DNA of 64,000 nucleotides. It comes from Pseudocoprococcus catus. Its GTDB lineage: Bacteria > Bacillota > Clostridia > Lachnospirales > Lachnospiraceae. Numbering within the stretch: position 1 is the stretch's first letter; the number at the start of each line of letters is the position of its first letter. The DNA lies in NCBI RefSeq assembly GCF_019734885.1, contig NZ_JAAXCM010000047.1, positions 1 through 64,000 on the forward strand, written 5' to 3'. Positions 47,662 to 57,194 of the stretch are shown in pieces. A model generated the notes under the pieces. That model had not been told where the DNA came from, did no database searches, and saw only the letters and a list, made by a program, of their open reading frames with translations. Both the position numbers and the translations under genes were made by a program.

Positions 47662-48240
47662 TCAATGTACCTCCTTTAAAGCAATTTCCAATGCTTTCAT
47701 ATTGCCGTCAATAACGGATGGCTTGGAAGCAAATTTATGGGCGTAGGATTTGCGCATATCTTCCAGAAAGGCCTTTTCCTCCATAACGCCGGTAACTTTG
47801 ACAACGGCTGCCAGCATCGGAGAATTCGGAAAATATTTGCCAAGAGTTTCAATGGAAATCTTTCGGGCGTCAATGGTATAAATATGACCGTGATAACCTT
47901 TTTCCTCAAGAAGCGGTTTTAATTCATTGCTGCTTTTATGGGAGTTGATGATGATTGCACCGCCTTCCTTGATACCGGCAGTAACATCGACGCTTTCAAT
48001 TAAAGACTCATCGACAACAACCACGTAATCCGGCTCATAAATATTGGAATGAACGCGGATCGGGTTACGACTTAAACGATTATAAGCAGTAATGGGAGCT
48101 CCCATTCTTTCAGGACCGTATTCCGGGAAGCCCTGAACATAGAGACCATTATTGAAAGCAACATCAGCCAGCAGGAGGGCAGCCGTTTTAGCACCCTGAC
48201 CGCCGCGGCCATGCCATCTGATTTCAATTAAATCCTTCAT
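47662..48240 (-). CDS. porG: 2-oxoacid:ferredoxin oxidoreductase subunit gamma
   Basis: The 192-residue protein begins EIRWHGRGGQGAKTAALLLA, the PorG hallmark, and has YGPERMGAPITAYNRLS. It completes the four-subunit PorGDAB enzyme. Clostridia usually rely on the single-chain pyruvate:ferredoxin oxidoreductase, so this archaeal-type enzyme may serve a special pathway. It is the first gene of the por-lyase operon. Confidence 0.92.
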   Translation of the reverse strand: MKDLIEIRWHGRGGQGAKTAALLLADVAFNNGLYVQGFPEYGPERMGAPITAYNRLSRNPIRVHSNIYEPDYVVVVDESLIESVDVTAGIKEGGAIIINSHKSSNELKPLLEEKGYHGHIYTIDARKISIETLGKYFPNSPMLAAVVKVTGVMEEKAFLEDMRKSYAHKFASKPSVIDGNMKALEIALKEVH

Positions 48241-48292
48241 TTTCTTACCTCCTTTGATTTGTAAAAAATCCTCAAAAATGATTTTTATAAAG

Positions 48293-48362
48293 GATAAGAC
48301 GCTTCAGATATTCAGCGGAATATCCAAGCGTCTTATCTGATATGTGTTCAAAGCGAACACAT
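48293..48362. terminator. Two hairpins between lldP and porG
   Basis: A 12-bp perfect stem gataagacgctt / aagcgtcttatc (48293-48304, 48326-48337) encloses an inner gatatt/aatatc stem. Next to it lies atgtgttc / gaacacat (48342-48362). On the minus strand they follow the lldP stop codon by 15 bases. They probably terminate or attenuate transcription between the permease and por genes. Confidence 0.6.
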
Positions 48363-48376
48363 TGAAATGCGGGTTG

Positions 48377-49924
48377 TTAAAGAACAACAGCCAGCAGATA
48401 GGACATAATACATACGATGACACCTAATACAATACAGATACCAACAGTCTTTGTCATGATCTTGCCGTCAGAGCCTTCAAGTCCGATCGCAGCAACACCG
48501 ATGGCGATACTCTGAGGGGAGATCAGTTTGCCGATACCGCCGCCTGCAAGGTTGGCTGCAACCAGCATAACAGGGTTGGCACCGATAAGTTCAGCAACCT
48601 CATACTGCATCTTGGCAAATAATACACCGGAAGATGTTGTGGAACCTGTTACGAATGTACCGAGGATACCGCAGATTGGTGCGAACAATGGGAAAATAGA
48701 TCCGGTAAGATCAGCAAGTAAAGTTGCGATGGCTGTTGTCATACCGCTGTAGCCCATAACCTTGGCAAGAGCGATGATGGCAATAACAGTGACCATGGCT
48801 TTCCACATGTTCTTTAATGTCTGGCCAAGTGTTGAAATCATTTCGCCGATACTCATATGCTGGGCAAAACCTCCGATGATGCCGGCAAGCAGGATCAATG
48901 TTCCGGCATTGCCAATCCAGGCCAGCTTGATGGTGGCGGCACCTTCACCGGCATATACAGAGAAAGCTGTTGAAAACTTGCCAAGGAAGGCGTTGATTGG
49001 TGGAACAAGTTTGGATGTACCAAGCAGGAAAACAAGCATCAGAATATACGGAAGCACAGCGGCACCCATACCGAATTTAACATCAGAAGCCTCTTCTTCA
49101 CTGGCTTCGATCATATAAGCAGGATCTGTTGTAGGCGGCATTTTCTTTGCAAAAACGACCAGAACGATCAGACAGATCACACAGCCGATAAGGTCGACAA
49201 ATTCTGCACCTACAAAATTACCAACGATGGCTGCAGGGATGATATAAGAAAGAGCAGCAACGATGGTGAAAGGAATCATGCCTTCAAAAGGTTTCTTGGA
49301 ACCGCAGGCTTTACCGGTCATCCATACGATGATGAATGGAACGATAATGGCCGGAATAATCAGCATGTTGATGGCAGGACCCGATAAAAGAGCTGCATCA
49401 AGACCAACAGCGCCGGCTGCGGATGTTGTAGGAATGGCAACGGAACCGAATGGCGGTGCAATGGAGTTGGCAACCAGACAGACAACAGCGGAGAAGATTG
49501 GGTCAAAGCCGAGACCAACCATCATAGCTGCAGGGATAGCAACAGGTGTACCAAAACCTGCGATGGCTTCCATGAAACCGCCGAAGCCCCATGTAAGCAG
49601 CATAACAAGGACACGCTTGTCATTGGTTACAGATGTAAGAAGGCGTTTGATCATTTCCATAGCACCTGTTTTTACACAGATATTGTAAGTAAACATGGCT
49701 GCCAGAATGATCAGACAGATTGGCCAGATCGCGCCGATACCACCTTCAATGGCTGCGGTCAAAGCTTCAGGTACTGTCAGGCTGAATGCCGGAATAACAA
49801 GACTCTCTACAATGGAGATAGCCAGTGCGATCAGACATCCGATGTAGCCGGGCATTTTCAGTACAAGAAAGGCAATGAAAAGCCAGATGATAGGAAGTAG
49901 TGCAAGAATGAATTCCACGAACAT
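48377..49924 (-). CDS. lldP: L-lactate permease family transporter
   Basis: The 515-residue protein has 12-14 membrane segments and LctP/LldP family features (GFGGFMEAIAGFGTPVAIP, VANSIAPPFGSVAIPT, TSSGVLFAKMQYEVA and GKLISPQSIAIG). It imports lactate or other 2-hydroxy acids (glycolate, possibly sulfolactate) with protons. I start it at the ATG at 49924, preceded by aaaggggcgac, since a longer frame has no binding site. It lies upstream of por and the lyase in the same direction, and no lactate dehydrogenase genes adjoin. Confidence 0.9.
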   Translation of the reverse strand: MFVEFILALLPIIWLFIAFLVLKMPGYIGCLIALAISIVESLVIPAFSLTVPEALTAAIEGGIGAIWPICLIILAAMFTYNICVKTGAMEMIKRLLTSVTNDKRVLVMLLTWGFGGFMEAIAGFGTPVAIPAAMMVGLGFDPIFSAVVCLVANSIAPPFGSVAIPTTSAAGAVGLDAALLSGPAINMLIIPAIIVPFIIVWMTGKACGSKKPFEGMIPFTIVAALSYIIPAAIVGNFVGAEFVDLIGCVICLIVLVVFAKKMPPTTDPAYMIEASEEEASDVKFGMGAAVLPYILMLVFLLGTSKLVPPINAFLGKFSTAFSVYAGEGAATIKLAWIGNAGTLILLAGIIGGFAQHMSIGEMISTLGQTLKNMWKAMVTVIAIIALAKVMGYSGMTTAIATLLADLTGSIFPLFAPICGILGTFVTGSTTSSGVLFAKMQYEVAELIGANPVMLVAANLAGGGIGKLISPQSIAIGVAAIGLEGSDGKIMTKTVGICIVLGVIVCIMSYLLAVVL

Positions 49925-50078
49925 AAACGTCGCCCCTTTCCCCTGACAATATATACGAAAAAAAGATGCCTTTTGGATGTGCTTCACGGACAAGGCGTTG
50001 TATATATTGCCTAAAAATAAATAGTGTACCGATGCTCAGATAATAAAAATGATGATCTGAGTGGTTAAACATAATTTG

Positions 50079-50107
50079 AGTATAATACAAAATGACGAAA
50101 AAGTCCA
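50079..50107 (-). promoter_or_regulatory. Candidate promoter of lldP
   Basis: On the minus strand: TGGACT (50107-50102), 17 bases, TATACT (50084-50079). It lies about 155 bases before the start codon, divergent from glpK. Confidence 0.5.
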
Positions 50108-50208
50108 TTAATAAAATGAAAAATTATTGAAAATGATAAAAGAGAATTAATACATTCCGTTAATTCATCGACAATAAATGAAATTATCAGATAAAACAGA
50201 TGCGTTGT

Positions 50209-50245
50209 ATTGTATCTATATAAATACAATCAAATGTGTTATAAT
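50209..50245 (+). promoter_or_regulatory. glpK promoter with overlapping inverted repeat
   Basis: The extended -10 TGTTATAAT (50237-50245) is preceded by a dyad attgtat / atacaat (50209-50215, 50224-50230) that occupies the -35 region. A regulator may bind there. The -35 box itself is poor. Confidence 0.5.
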
Positions 50246-50293
50246 AAAGGAGACAATAATCCGTGTGCATAGAGGACGGAATTTTGACCTTAG

Positions 50294-51829
<1,536 letters not shown>

Positions 51830-51938
51830 TACATCGTTTTGTAAATAACGCTGCCCATCATGCGGGAGACAGATTTGAGTGTGTAAAACTCAGTAAAAAC
51901 TGCGGCTCATCAGGGCCGGAGCGCATAAAAGTGTACAA

Positions 51939-51984
51939 AAAGGGATATAAAGCAAACGTTTTGCTTTATATCCCTTTGATTTTT
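51939..51984 (+). terminator. 18-bp perfect hairpin after glpK, containing a cre/LacI-like core
   Basis: The stem at 51939-51956 / 51960-51977 is perfect for 18 bp with a 3-base loop and is followed by a T tract. The hairpin tip contains agcaaacgttttgct, matching the palindrome found after the TauE gene. Confidence 0.8.
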
Positions 51985-52003
51985 GCCGGGTGAGTGTTAT
52001 GCT
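51976..52003 (+). promoter_or_regulatory. Candidate promoter of the TauE gene
   Basis: TTGATT at 51976-51981, 16 bases and TATGCT at 51998-52003, just after the glpK hairpin, so this is a short and possibly regulated intergenic region. Confidence 0.5.
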
Positions 52004-52033
52004 TACATCATGTTAATGGAGGTGTAATGAAAT

Positions 52034-52822
52034 ATGATAGTGGTATTTTTTGCGGTCAGTCTGCTGGCATCCATCGTGGGCTCCATCTGCGGTATCGGCG
52101 GCGGTGTGATCATCAAGCCGGTGTTAGATGCACTGGATGTCATGAGTGTTTCGTGTATTAGTTTTCTGTCTGGCTGTACTGTGCTGACCATGTCGGTGGT
52201 GTCTGTTTACAAAAATATGCGTGCCGGCAAGAAACTGAATCTTCGGATCGCGACCTTATTGGCTGTTGGTGCAGCTGTTGGCGGTGTGGCCGGCAAGATG
52301 ATGTTTCAGACAGTGAAAGCATCCGTGGGCAATGAGAATTTTGTAGGCATGGTGCAGGCAATCGTGCTGATCGGCGTGACAGGTATAACGTTTGTGTATA
52401 CAATTTTTAAGAAGAAAATACATACACTGACACTGAGTAATGCTGCTGTGTGTGTGATTGTGGGACTGGTTCTCGGCATTATGTCAAGTTTTCTTGGCAT
52501 TGGCGGTGGTCCGATCAATCTGATGGTGCTTGGTTTTCTTTTTTCTATGTCTACCAAGGAGTCAGCACTGGCTTCACTGTACATTATTGTCTTTTCGCAG
52601 GTTACCAGTCTGGTTCAGACCGTCGTTACGGGAACGATTCCGCCGGTGCAGCTGTCTTATCTTGTAGTGATGGTCATCGGCGGTCTTCTGGGCGGTACCA
52701 TCGGCAGCAGGATCAACAAGAAGATCGAGGATGAGAAAGTTGACAAATTGTTTATGGCATTGATGTTTATCATCATCTGCATCAATATTTACAATACTTA
52801 TAAATTCGCAGTTGCTCTTTAA
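52034..52822 (+). CDS. TauE/SafE family membrane exporter
   Basis: The 262-residue protein has seven or eight hydrophobic spans and two repeats of the family signature (GSICGIGGGVIIKPVLD and SSFLGIGGGPINLMVLGF). Characterised members export sulfite, sulfoacetate, sulfolactate or other anions made during sulfonate breakdown, but many have unknown substrates. It starts after atggaggtg. It is a single gene ending 3 bases before a LacI/cre-like palindrome and terminator. Confidence 0.88.
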   Translation: MIVVFFAVSLLASIVGSICGIGGGVIIKPVLDALDVMSVSCISFLSGCTVLTMSVVSVYKNMRAGKKLNLRIATLLAVGAAVGGVAGKMMFQTVKASVGNENFVGMVQAIVLIGVTGITFVYTIFKKKIHTLTLSNAAVCVIVGLVLGIMSSFLGIGGGPINLMVLGFLFSMSTKESALASLYIIVFSQVTSLVQTVVTGTIPPVQLSYLVVMVIGGLLGGTIGSRINKKIEDEKVDKLFMALMFIIICINIYNTYKFAVAL

Positions 52823-52825
52823 AAA

Positions 52826-52837
52826 GCAAACGTTTGC
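52826..52837. promoter_or_regulatory. LacI/CcpA-type palindrome GCAAACGTTTGC
   Basis: A perfect 12-bp palindrome with a central CG. With flanks it reads aaGCAAACGTTTGCgt, close to PurR-type boxes, and it fits cre at 10 of 12 fixed positions. It overlaps the end of the TauE gene. It is likely an operator or part of the adjacent folded terminator region. Confidence 0.5.
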
Positions 52838-52848
52838 GTCAAGGCTTT

Positions 52849-52890
52849 AGCAGGCTAAAATGGTTTTTGACCTTTTTAGTCTGCTTTTTT
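52849..52890 (+). terminator. Terminator after the TauE gene
   Basis: The 12-bp stem agcaggctaaaa / ttttagtctgct (one G-T pair), an inner ggt/acc pairing and T6. Confidence 0.85.
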
Positions 52891-53142
52891 GTCACAAAAA
52901 GTCGACAGAAATTTCCAATTTTGTGTTAAAATTGAATATATCAAAATTGTATCGTTGAAAATACACAAAAAAATTTTTGTAAAATGTGCAAAAAGTAGGA
53001 TAACGTTTGGATAAAATAGGCCTTATTTTAAACAAAAACTGTGATAGGATAAGTATATCAAAAGAAACAAAGCATTGACAAAAAATGTAAAACATTTGTG
53101 CATATTATATAATTATGTGCAAAATGATAGGAGTGCAGATAA
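52891..53142. other. AT-rich control region of the PFK gene
   Basis: No gene is seen. A TTGACA (53075-53080) is followed by TATAAT-like boxes only at 27 bases (53108-53113), with a small dyad aaatgt/acattt between. The motif tgtgca recurs at ~52986, 53098 and 53116, possibly as binding sites. An activator-dependent promoter is likely but not proved. Confidence 0.4.
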
Positions 53143-54309
53143 ATGGCAGATAATCTTTTAGTTGTACATGGAGGCGGTCCGACCGCAGTAATCAATGCAT
53201 CTTTGTATGGCGTTATCCGTGAAGCTAAAAAGAATCCATCCATTGGAAAGGTTCTGGGAGCAATCGGTGGAACAGGCGCAATCTTTACAGAACAGTTTCT
53301 TGATCTGACAGCATTTTCAGATGAGAAGCTGAAACTTCTGCTTCATACACCGGCTTCGGCCATCGGATCATCCAGATATCCGCTGTATGAAGAAGATTAT
53401 GCGAAGATGCCTGAGATTTTCAAGAAACACCATATCGGCTATGTCCTTTTAAATGGCGGCAATGGTACGATGGATGCTTGTGAACATATTTATGAAGTTT
53501 GTCGGGATCACGGCATCGGCGTTGCAGGTATTCCGAAAACGGTGGATAATGATATTGCAATGACAGATCATGTACCGGGCTATGGCAGTGCCGCCAGATA
53601 TCTGGCAGCAACCACACAGGAAGTCGGAGAGGATGTTAAGTCACTTCCAATCCATGTCAGTGTCATTGAGGCCATGGGAAGAAATGCCGGATGGATCACC
53701 GCAGCATCAGCCCTTGCAAGACGTAAGAAAGGCGATGCACCACATCTGATCTATGTACCGGAAAGACCATTCCATGAAGATGAATTTCTGGAAGATGTAG
53801 AAAGACTTTACAAGGAAAAAGGCGGCGTTGTTGTTGTTGCCAGTGAAGGTTTGACGAACGTCAATGGTGAATCCATTGTTCCTCCGATTTTCAAGAGCGA
53901 CAGAGCTGTATATTATGGCGATGTCAGTGCTTATCTGGCTGAGTTGGTCATTAAGAAACTGGGTATCAAAGCCAGAAGTGAGAAACCGGGTATCTGCGGA
54001 AGAGCGTCTATTGCTCTCCAGTCACCGGTGGACAGAGCAGAAGCAATTCTGGTAGGTGAGCTGGCTGTCAAAGCCGTGACCAGCGGCAATGGTGGACATA
54101 TGATCGGCTTTAAACGTCAGCCCGGGAATATTTATCAGGTTGAACCGGTGCTGGTACCGCTGAAGGATGTCATGCTTTATGAGAGAAAGCTTCCTGAAGC
54201 TTATATCAACGAAAGAGGCAATGACATCACGGATGAATTTGTGAAATGGTGCGAACCGCTGATCGGCGGCCCGCTTCCTGAATTTCTGAATTTCAGAGAC
54301 TATATCTAA
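53143..54309 (+). CDS. 6-phosphofructokinase homologue with mixed ATP/PPi active site
   Basis: The 388-residue PFK-family protein starts after taggagtg. Motifs: N-terminal HGGGPTAVINASLYG, active-site loop GGNGTMD (N107, G108), PKTVDND (K132, catalytic D135) and the fructose-6-phosphate-binding VIEAMGRNAGWI. In E. coli PfkA these positions are D103-G104 and G124. PPi-dependent enzymes usually carry Asp at 104 and Lys at 124. Here Lys is PPi-like but Gly at 104 is ATP-like, and the D103 equivalent is Asn. Phosphoryl donor and sugar specificity are therefore uncertain, and the substrate may not be fructose 6-phosphate. It precedes a TIM-like gene across a structured tandem repeat. Confidence 0.85.
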   Translation: MADNLLVVHGGGPTAVINASLYGVIREAKKNPSIGKVLGAIGGTGAIFTEQFLDLTAFSDEKLKLLLHTPASAIGSSRYPLYEEDYAKMPEIFKKHHIGYVLLNGGNGTMDACEHIYEVCRDHGIGVAGIPKTVDNDIAMTDHVPGYGSAARYLAATTQEVGEDVKSLPIHVSVIEAMGRNAGWITAASALARRKKGDAPHLIYVPERPFHEDEFLEDVERLYKEKGGVVVVASEGLTNVNGESIVPPIFKSDRAVYYGDVSAYLAELVIKKLGIKARSEKPGICGRASIALQSPVDRAEAILVGELAVKAVTSGNGGHMIGFKRQPGNIYQVEPVLVPLKDVMLYERKLPEAYINERGNDITDEFVKWCEPLIGGPLPEFLNFRDYI

Positions 54310-54344
54310 AAGTTTCTTATCCATATACTTGGGAAGAGGATAGA

Positions 54345-54576
54345 TGATATAATGAGCGTTAGAGAGCGAGAGCAGGCGCTGCCTGTTCATCGCGAACGGC
54401 GAATGGCGATCATGATAGCTGCGAATGCAGCGTTAAGCACCCAAAGGTGCGAATCATGATATAATGAGCGTTAGAGAGCGGGAACAAGCAATGCTTGTTC
54501 ATCGCGAACGGCGAATGGCGATCATGATAGCTGCATACGCAGCGTCAAGCACCAAAGGTGCGAATCATGATATAAT
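54345..54576. repeat. Tandem 112-bp structured repeats with extended -10 motifs
   Basis: Unit 1 is 54345-54456 and unit 2 is 54457-54567. The 9-mer tgatataat opens each unit and a third copy ends the array at 54568-54576. Each unit folds into several hairpins, and stem bases change together between units (gagcaggc/gcctgttc versus gaacaagc/gcttgttc). Each tgatataat is a perfect extended -10 element. The array ends 20 bases before the tpiA-like start. Confidence 0.8.
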
Positions 54577-54596
54577 ATAGGGAGGAAATTGTAACG

Positions 54597-55433
54597 ATGA
54601 AACATATTTATCTGAATCTGAAGAGATTTGATATTCCAACAGAGGCAGGCGGCGTTAACCGTATCGCTTCGCCGGCGGAATGGGGACCATATATTGTCTC
54701 CCACACACAGGATCAGCTGGCGGCTTACGATCCAAAGGATGTAGAGTTTGCCATGTTTTTCCCGGAAGCCCATCTGATCGGTGCTGTTTCAGCAAGAAAA
54801 GCAGATAGTGCATTGAAGATCGGACCACAGAGTGTTCTGGGACAGGATACAGCCCTTGGCGGTAACTTCGGCGCATTTACTTCAAATCGTACAGGTAATG
54901 CCATGAAAGCCATAGGATGCGATGCTGTACTGATTGGTCACTGTGAAGAGCGCCGTGATAAGCTGAGTATTATTGCTGAAGGCAAGGGTACAGATGCAGC
55001 AGCTGTCAACCGGATCCTGAACAAAGAGATTAAGGCAGCTATTGCAGCCGGTCTGGATGTACTTTACTGTATCGGAGAGAATGCTGATGAACAACCAAGA
55101 TGGCAGGAGGTTCTGAAGGAACAGCTGACAGTAGGTCTTGAAGGCGTAGACAAGAGCAAGGTCACCATTGCCTATGAGCCTGTATGGGCCATCGGACCTG
55201 GCAAGATTCCGCCGGATGCAGATTATATCCAGAAGATTGCTTCTTATGTCAAGGAAGTGACAGATGGCATGGATGTTGTCTATGGCGGCGGATTAAAGAC
55301 AGACAATGCGAGGATGCTTGCATCTGTCAAAGAGATTGACGGCGGTCTGATCGCATTAACAAGATTTTCAGGAGAGATTGGTTTTTATCCGGATGAATAT
55401 CTGGAAATCATTAAGACTTATCTCGGATATTAA
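54597..55433 (+). CDS. Divergent triose-phosphate isomerase family protein
   Basis: The 278-residue protein has TIM catalytic residues: N7 and K9 in LNLKRF (NxK), H115 in IGHCEERR and E194 in AYEPVWAIGPGK. Family landmarks are altered: NWKMN is missing, loop 6 reads IGPGKIPPD, the phosphate loop YGGS is YGGGLK and the C-terminal GGASL is ALTRF. It is ~28 residues longer than a typical TIM. It may be a second isomerase acting on another ketose or aldose phosphate, as LerI-type erythrulose phosphate isomerases do. It starts after gggaggaaat and lies 51 bases before an ABC permease. Confidence 0.8.
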   Translation: MKHIYLNLKRFDIPTEAGGVNRIASPAEWGPYIVSHTQDQLAAYDPKDVEFAMFFPEAHLIGAVSARKADSALKIGPQSVLGQDTALGGNFGAFTSNRTGNAMKAIGCDAVLIGHCEERRDKLSIIAEGKGTDAAAVNRILNKEIKAAIAAGLDVLYCIGENADEQPRWQEVLKEQLTVGLEGVDKSKVTIAYEPVWAIGPGKIPPDADYIQKIASYVKEVTDGMDVVYGGGLKTDNARMLASVKEIDGGLIALTRFSGEIGFYPDEYLEIIKTYLGY

Positions 55434-55484
55434 TTCACAGTACATATCGTTTACAGACAGAATTTTAAATGGAGGTTTTTTAGA

Positions 55485-56276
55485 ATGGGCAAGAAGAGCA
55501 AAGGCGCTGATTTTGTCGGAAAGATTCCAAAGGGTGTCTGGCTGCTGATTTCATTAGTAGTAGCATTGATATTATGGACAGTTTTATCAATCATCCCAAG
55601 TACATCCAGATGTTTTCCGAATGCGATTAAAGTTATTGGTTCCATCCAGACGATGGTTTCAAGAGGTTTACTGTTCAAGGATATCGGAAGCAGTTTGATT
55701 TCCGTATTACTTGGTTTCCTGATCGGTTTCGTTACAGCCGTTCCGGTTGCGTTCCTGATGGCATGGTACAGACCTGTAAGATTCATCATTGAGCCATGGA
55801 TCCAGTTCATCAGAAACATTCCACCACTGGCTTACGTACCACTGGTTGTTATCGGTGTTGGTGTCGGTCGTACACCTCAGGTCATCGTTATCTGGCTGGC
55901 TACATTCCTTACAATGACAGTCACAATTTTCCAGGGTGTTATCAACGTGGATGAGACATTGATCAAAGCTGCAAGAGTACTTGGTGCAAAGGATTCAGAC
56001 CTTTTCGTTAAGGTTATTTTCCCAGCAACAACACCATTTATTATCACAGCTATCCGTCTTGGTATTTCAACAGCCCTGACAACACTGATCGCTGCCGAAT
56101 CAACAGGTGCAGTTGCCGGTCTTGGTATGCGTATCAAAGCATTATCTAACTCTTATGAAACAACACCAATGCTTCTCTACATCATTATCATCGGTATCAT
56201 CGGTATGCTGGCAGAGAAGATTCTTAAATATTTTGAAAGGAAGTTAACAGGATGGCAGGAAAAGAGGGAAATATAA
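55485..56276 (+). CDS. ABC transporter permease of the nitrate/sulfonate/taurine (SsuC/TauC) type
   Basis: The 263-residue membrane protein has about six spans and the BPD_transp_1 coupling motif AARVLGAKDSDLFVKVIFPATTPF, shown by its EAA-loop core LGAKDSDLFVKVIFPA. The start region MGKKSKGADF is hydrophilic. Family members import sulfonates, taurine, nitrate/cyanate or pyrimidines. It overlaps the ATPase gene by 25 bases, which implies translational coupling. Confidence 0.88.
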   Translation: MGKKSKGADFVGKIPKGVWLLISLVVALILWTVLSIIPSTSRCFPNAIKVIGSIQTMVSRGLLFKDIGSSLISVLLGFLIGFVTAVPVAFLMAWYRPVRFIIEPWIQFIRNIPPLAYVPLVVIGVGVGRTPQVIVIWLATFLTMTVTIFQGVINVDETLIKAARVLGAKDSDLFVKVIFPATTPFIITAIRLGISTALTTLIAAESTGAVAGLGMRIKALSNSYETTPMLLYIIIIGIIGMLAEKILKYFERKLTGWQEKREI

Positions 56277-57043
56277 AAGTCAGTATTCGTAATGTCGTAA
56301 AGAAATACGACACACGAAATGGTGAAATGATCGCTTTAAATGGTGCCAATCTTGACATCATGGAGAATGAGTTTATCTGCGTGATCGGACCTTCCGGCTG
56401 CGGTAAGTCCACACTTCTGAATATTATCGCAGGTCTTCTGGAACCGACATCCGGTGAAGTTATCGTAGATGGACACAAAGTCGAAGGTACAGGCGTGGAT
56501 CGAGGCGTTGTCTTCCAGCAGTATGCACTGTTTCCTTGGCTGACAGTTAAGAAAAATGTTCAGTTTGGTCTGAAGCTTCAGGGTAAATCCCAGAAAGAAA
56601 TGGATGCCATCTCTGAGAAGTATATCAAGATGGTAGGCCTTGAGAAGTTTACAGATTCTTATCCGAAGGAATTATCCGGTGGTATGAAACAGCGTGTGGC
56701 TATTGCAAGAGCCTATGCCGTTAATCCGTCCGTACTTCTCATGGATGAGCCTTTTGGTGCTCTGGATGCCCAGACAAGAACACAGCTTCAGACAGAGCTG
56801 TTAAAGACATGGCAGGAAGAGAACAAGACATGTTTCTTTGTTACCCATGATATTGAAGAAGCCATCGTTCTGGCATCAAGAGTTGTCATCATGAGTGCAC
56901 GTCCTGGACGTATCAAAGAGATCATCGATATTGATATTCCTCATCCGAGAGATCAGGCAACGAAGATGAGTCCGAGATTCGTTGAATTGAAGAATTACAT
57001 CTGGAGCCAGGTATATCAGGAATATCTTGAAGTTCAGAAATAA
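56252..57043 (+). CDS. ABC transporter ATP-binding protein (SsuB/TauB type)
   Basis: The 263-residue ATPase has Walker A GPSGCGKSTLLN, Q-loop VFQQYALFPW (a signature of the SsuB/TauB/NrtD group), ABC signature LSGGMKQRVAIARAY, Walker B VLLMDEPFGALD and H-loop FVTHDIEEA. It starts inside the permease gene after aaaggaag. It energises import together with the permease and the binding protein that follows. Confidence 0.93.
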   Translation: MAGKEGNIKVSIRNVVKKYDTRNGEMIALNGANLDIMENEFICVIGPSGCGKSTLLNIIAGLLEPTSGEVIVDGHKVEGTGVDRGVVFQQYALFPWLTVKKNVQFGLKLQGKSQKEMDAISEKYIKMVGLEKFTDSYPKELSGGMKQRVAIARAYAVNPSVLLMDEPFGALDAQTRTQLQTELLKTWQEENKTCFFVTHDIEEAIVLASRVVIMSARPGRIKEIIDIDIPHPRDQATKMSPRFVELKNYIWSQVYQEYLEVQK

Positions 57044-57132
57044 TCAAACGAATTATTATCTTACAGACCGCACAGAAGCGTCATCTTCAGGAAATGACTG
57101 CTCTGCGCGGAATGTGAGGTTATAATGATACA

Positions 57133-57176
57133 GGTGAACGGCGTAATGAACCGGTCACCGACACACTTTTTTAAGG
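57133..57176 (+). terminator. Hairpin plus T6 ahead of the binding-protein gene
   Basis: The stem ggtgaacgg / ccggtcacc with one mismatch (57133-57141, 57151-57159) is followed after 7 bases by TTTTTT. It may be an attenuator in the ABC operon leader of the binding-protein gene. Confidence 0.4.
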
Positions 57177-57194
57177 AAAAGGAGAGATTGGGAA

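Noticed and set aside
49930-50000. Attenuator hairpin in the lldP leader
   Set aside because: On the minus strand a 5-bp gcctt/aaggc stem precedes a T-run, but the stem is too short and interrupted to report.
51830-51938. Small gene between glpK and its distal hairpin
   Set aside because: No frame with a binding site; stop codons are frequent.
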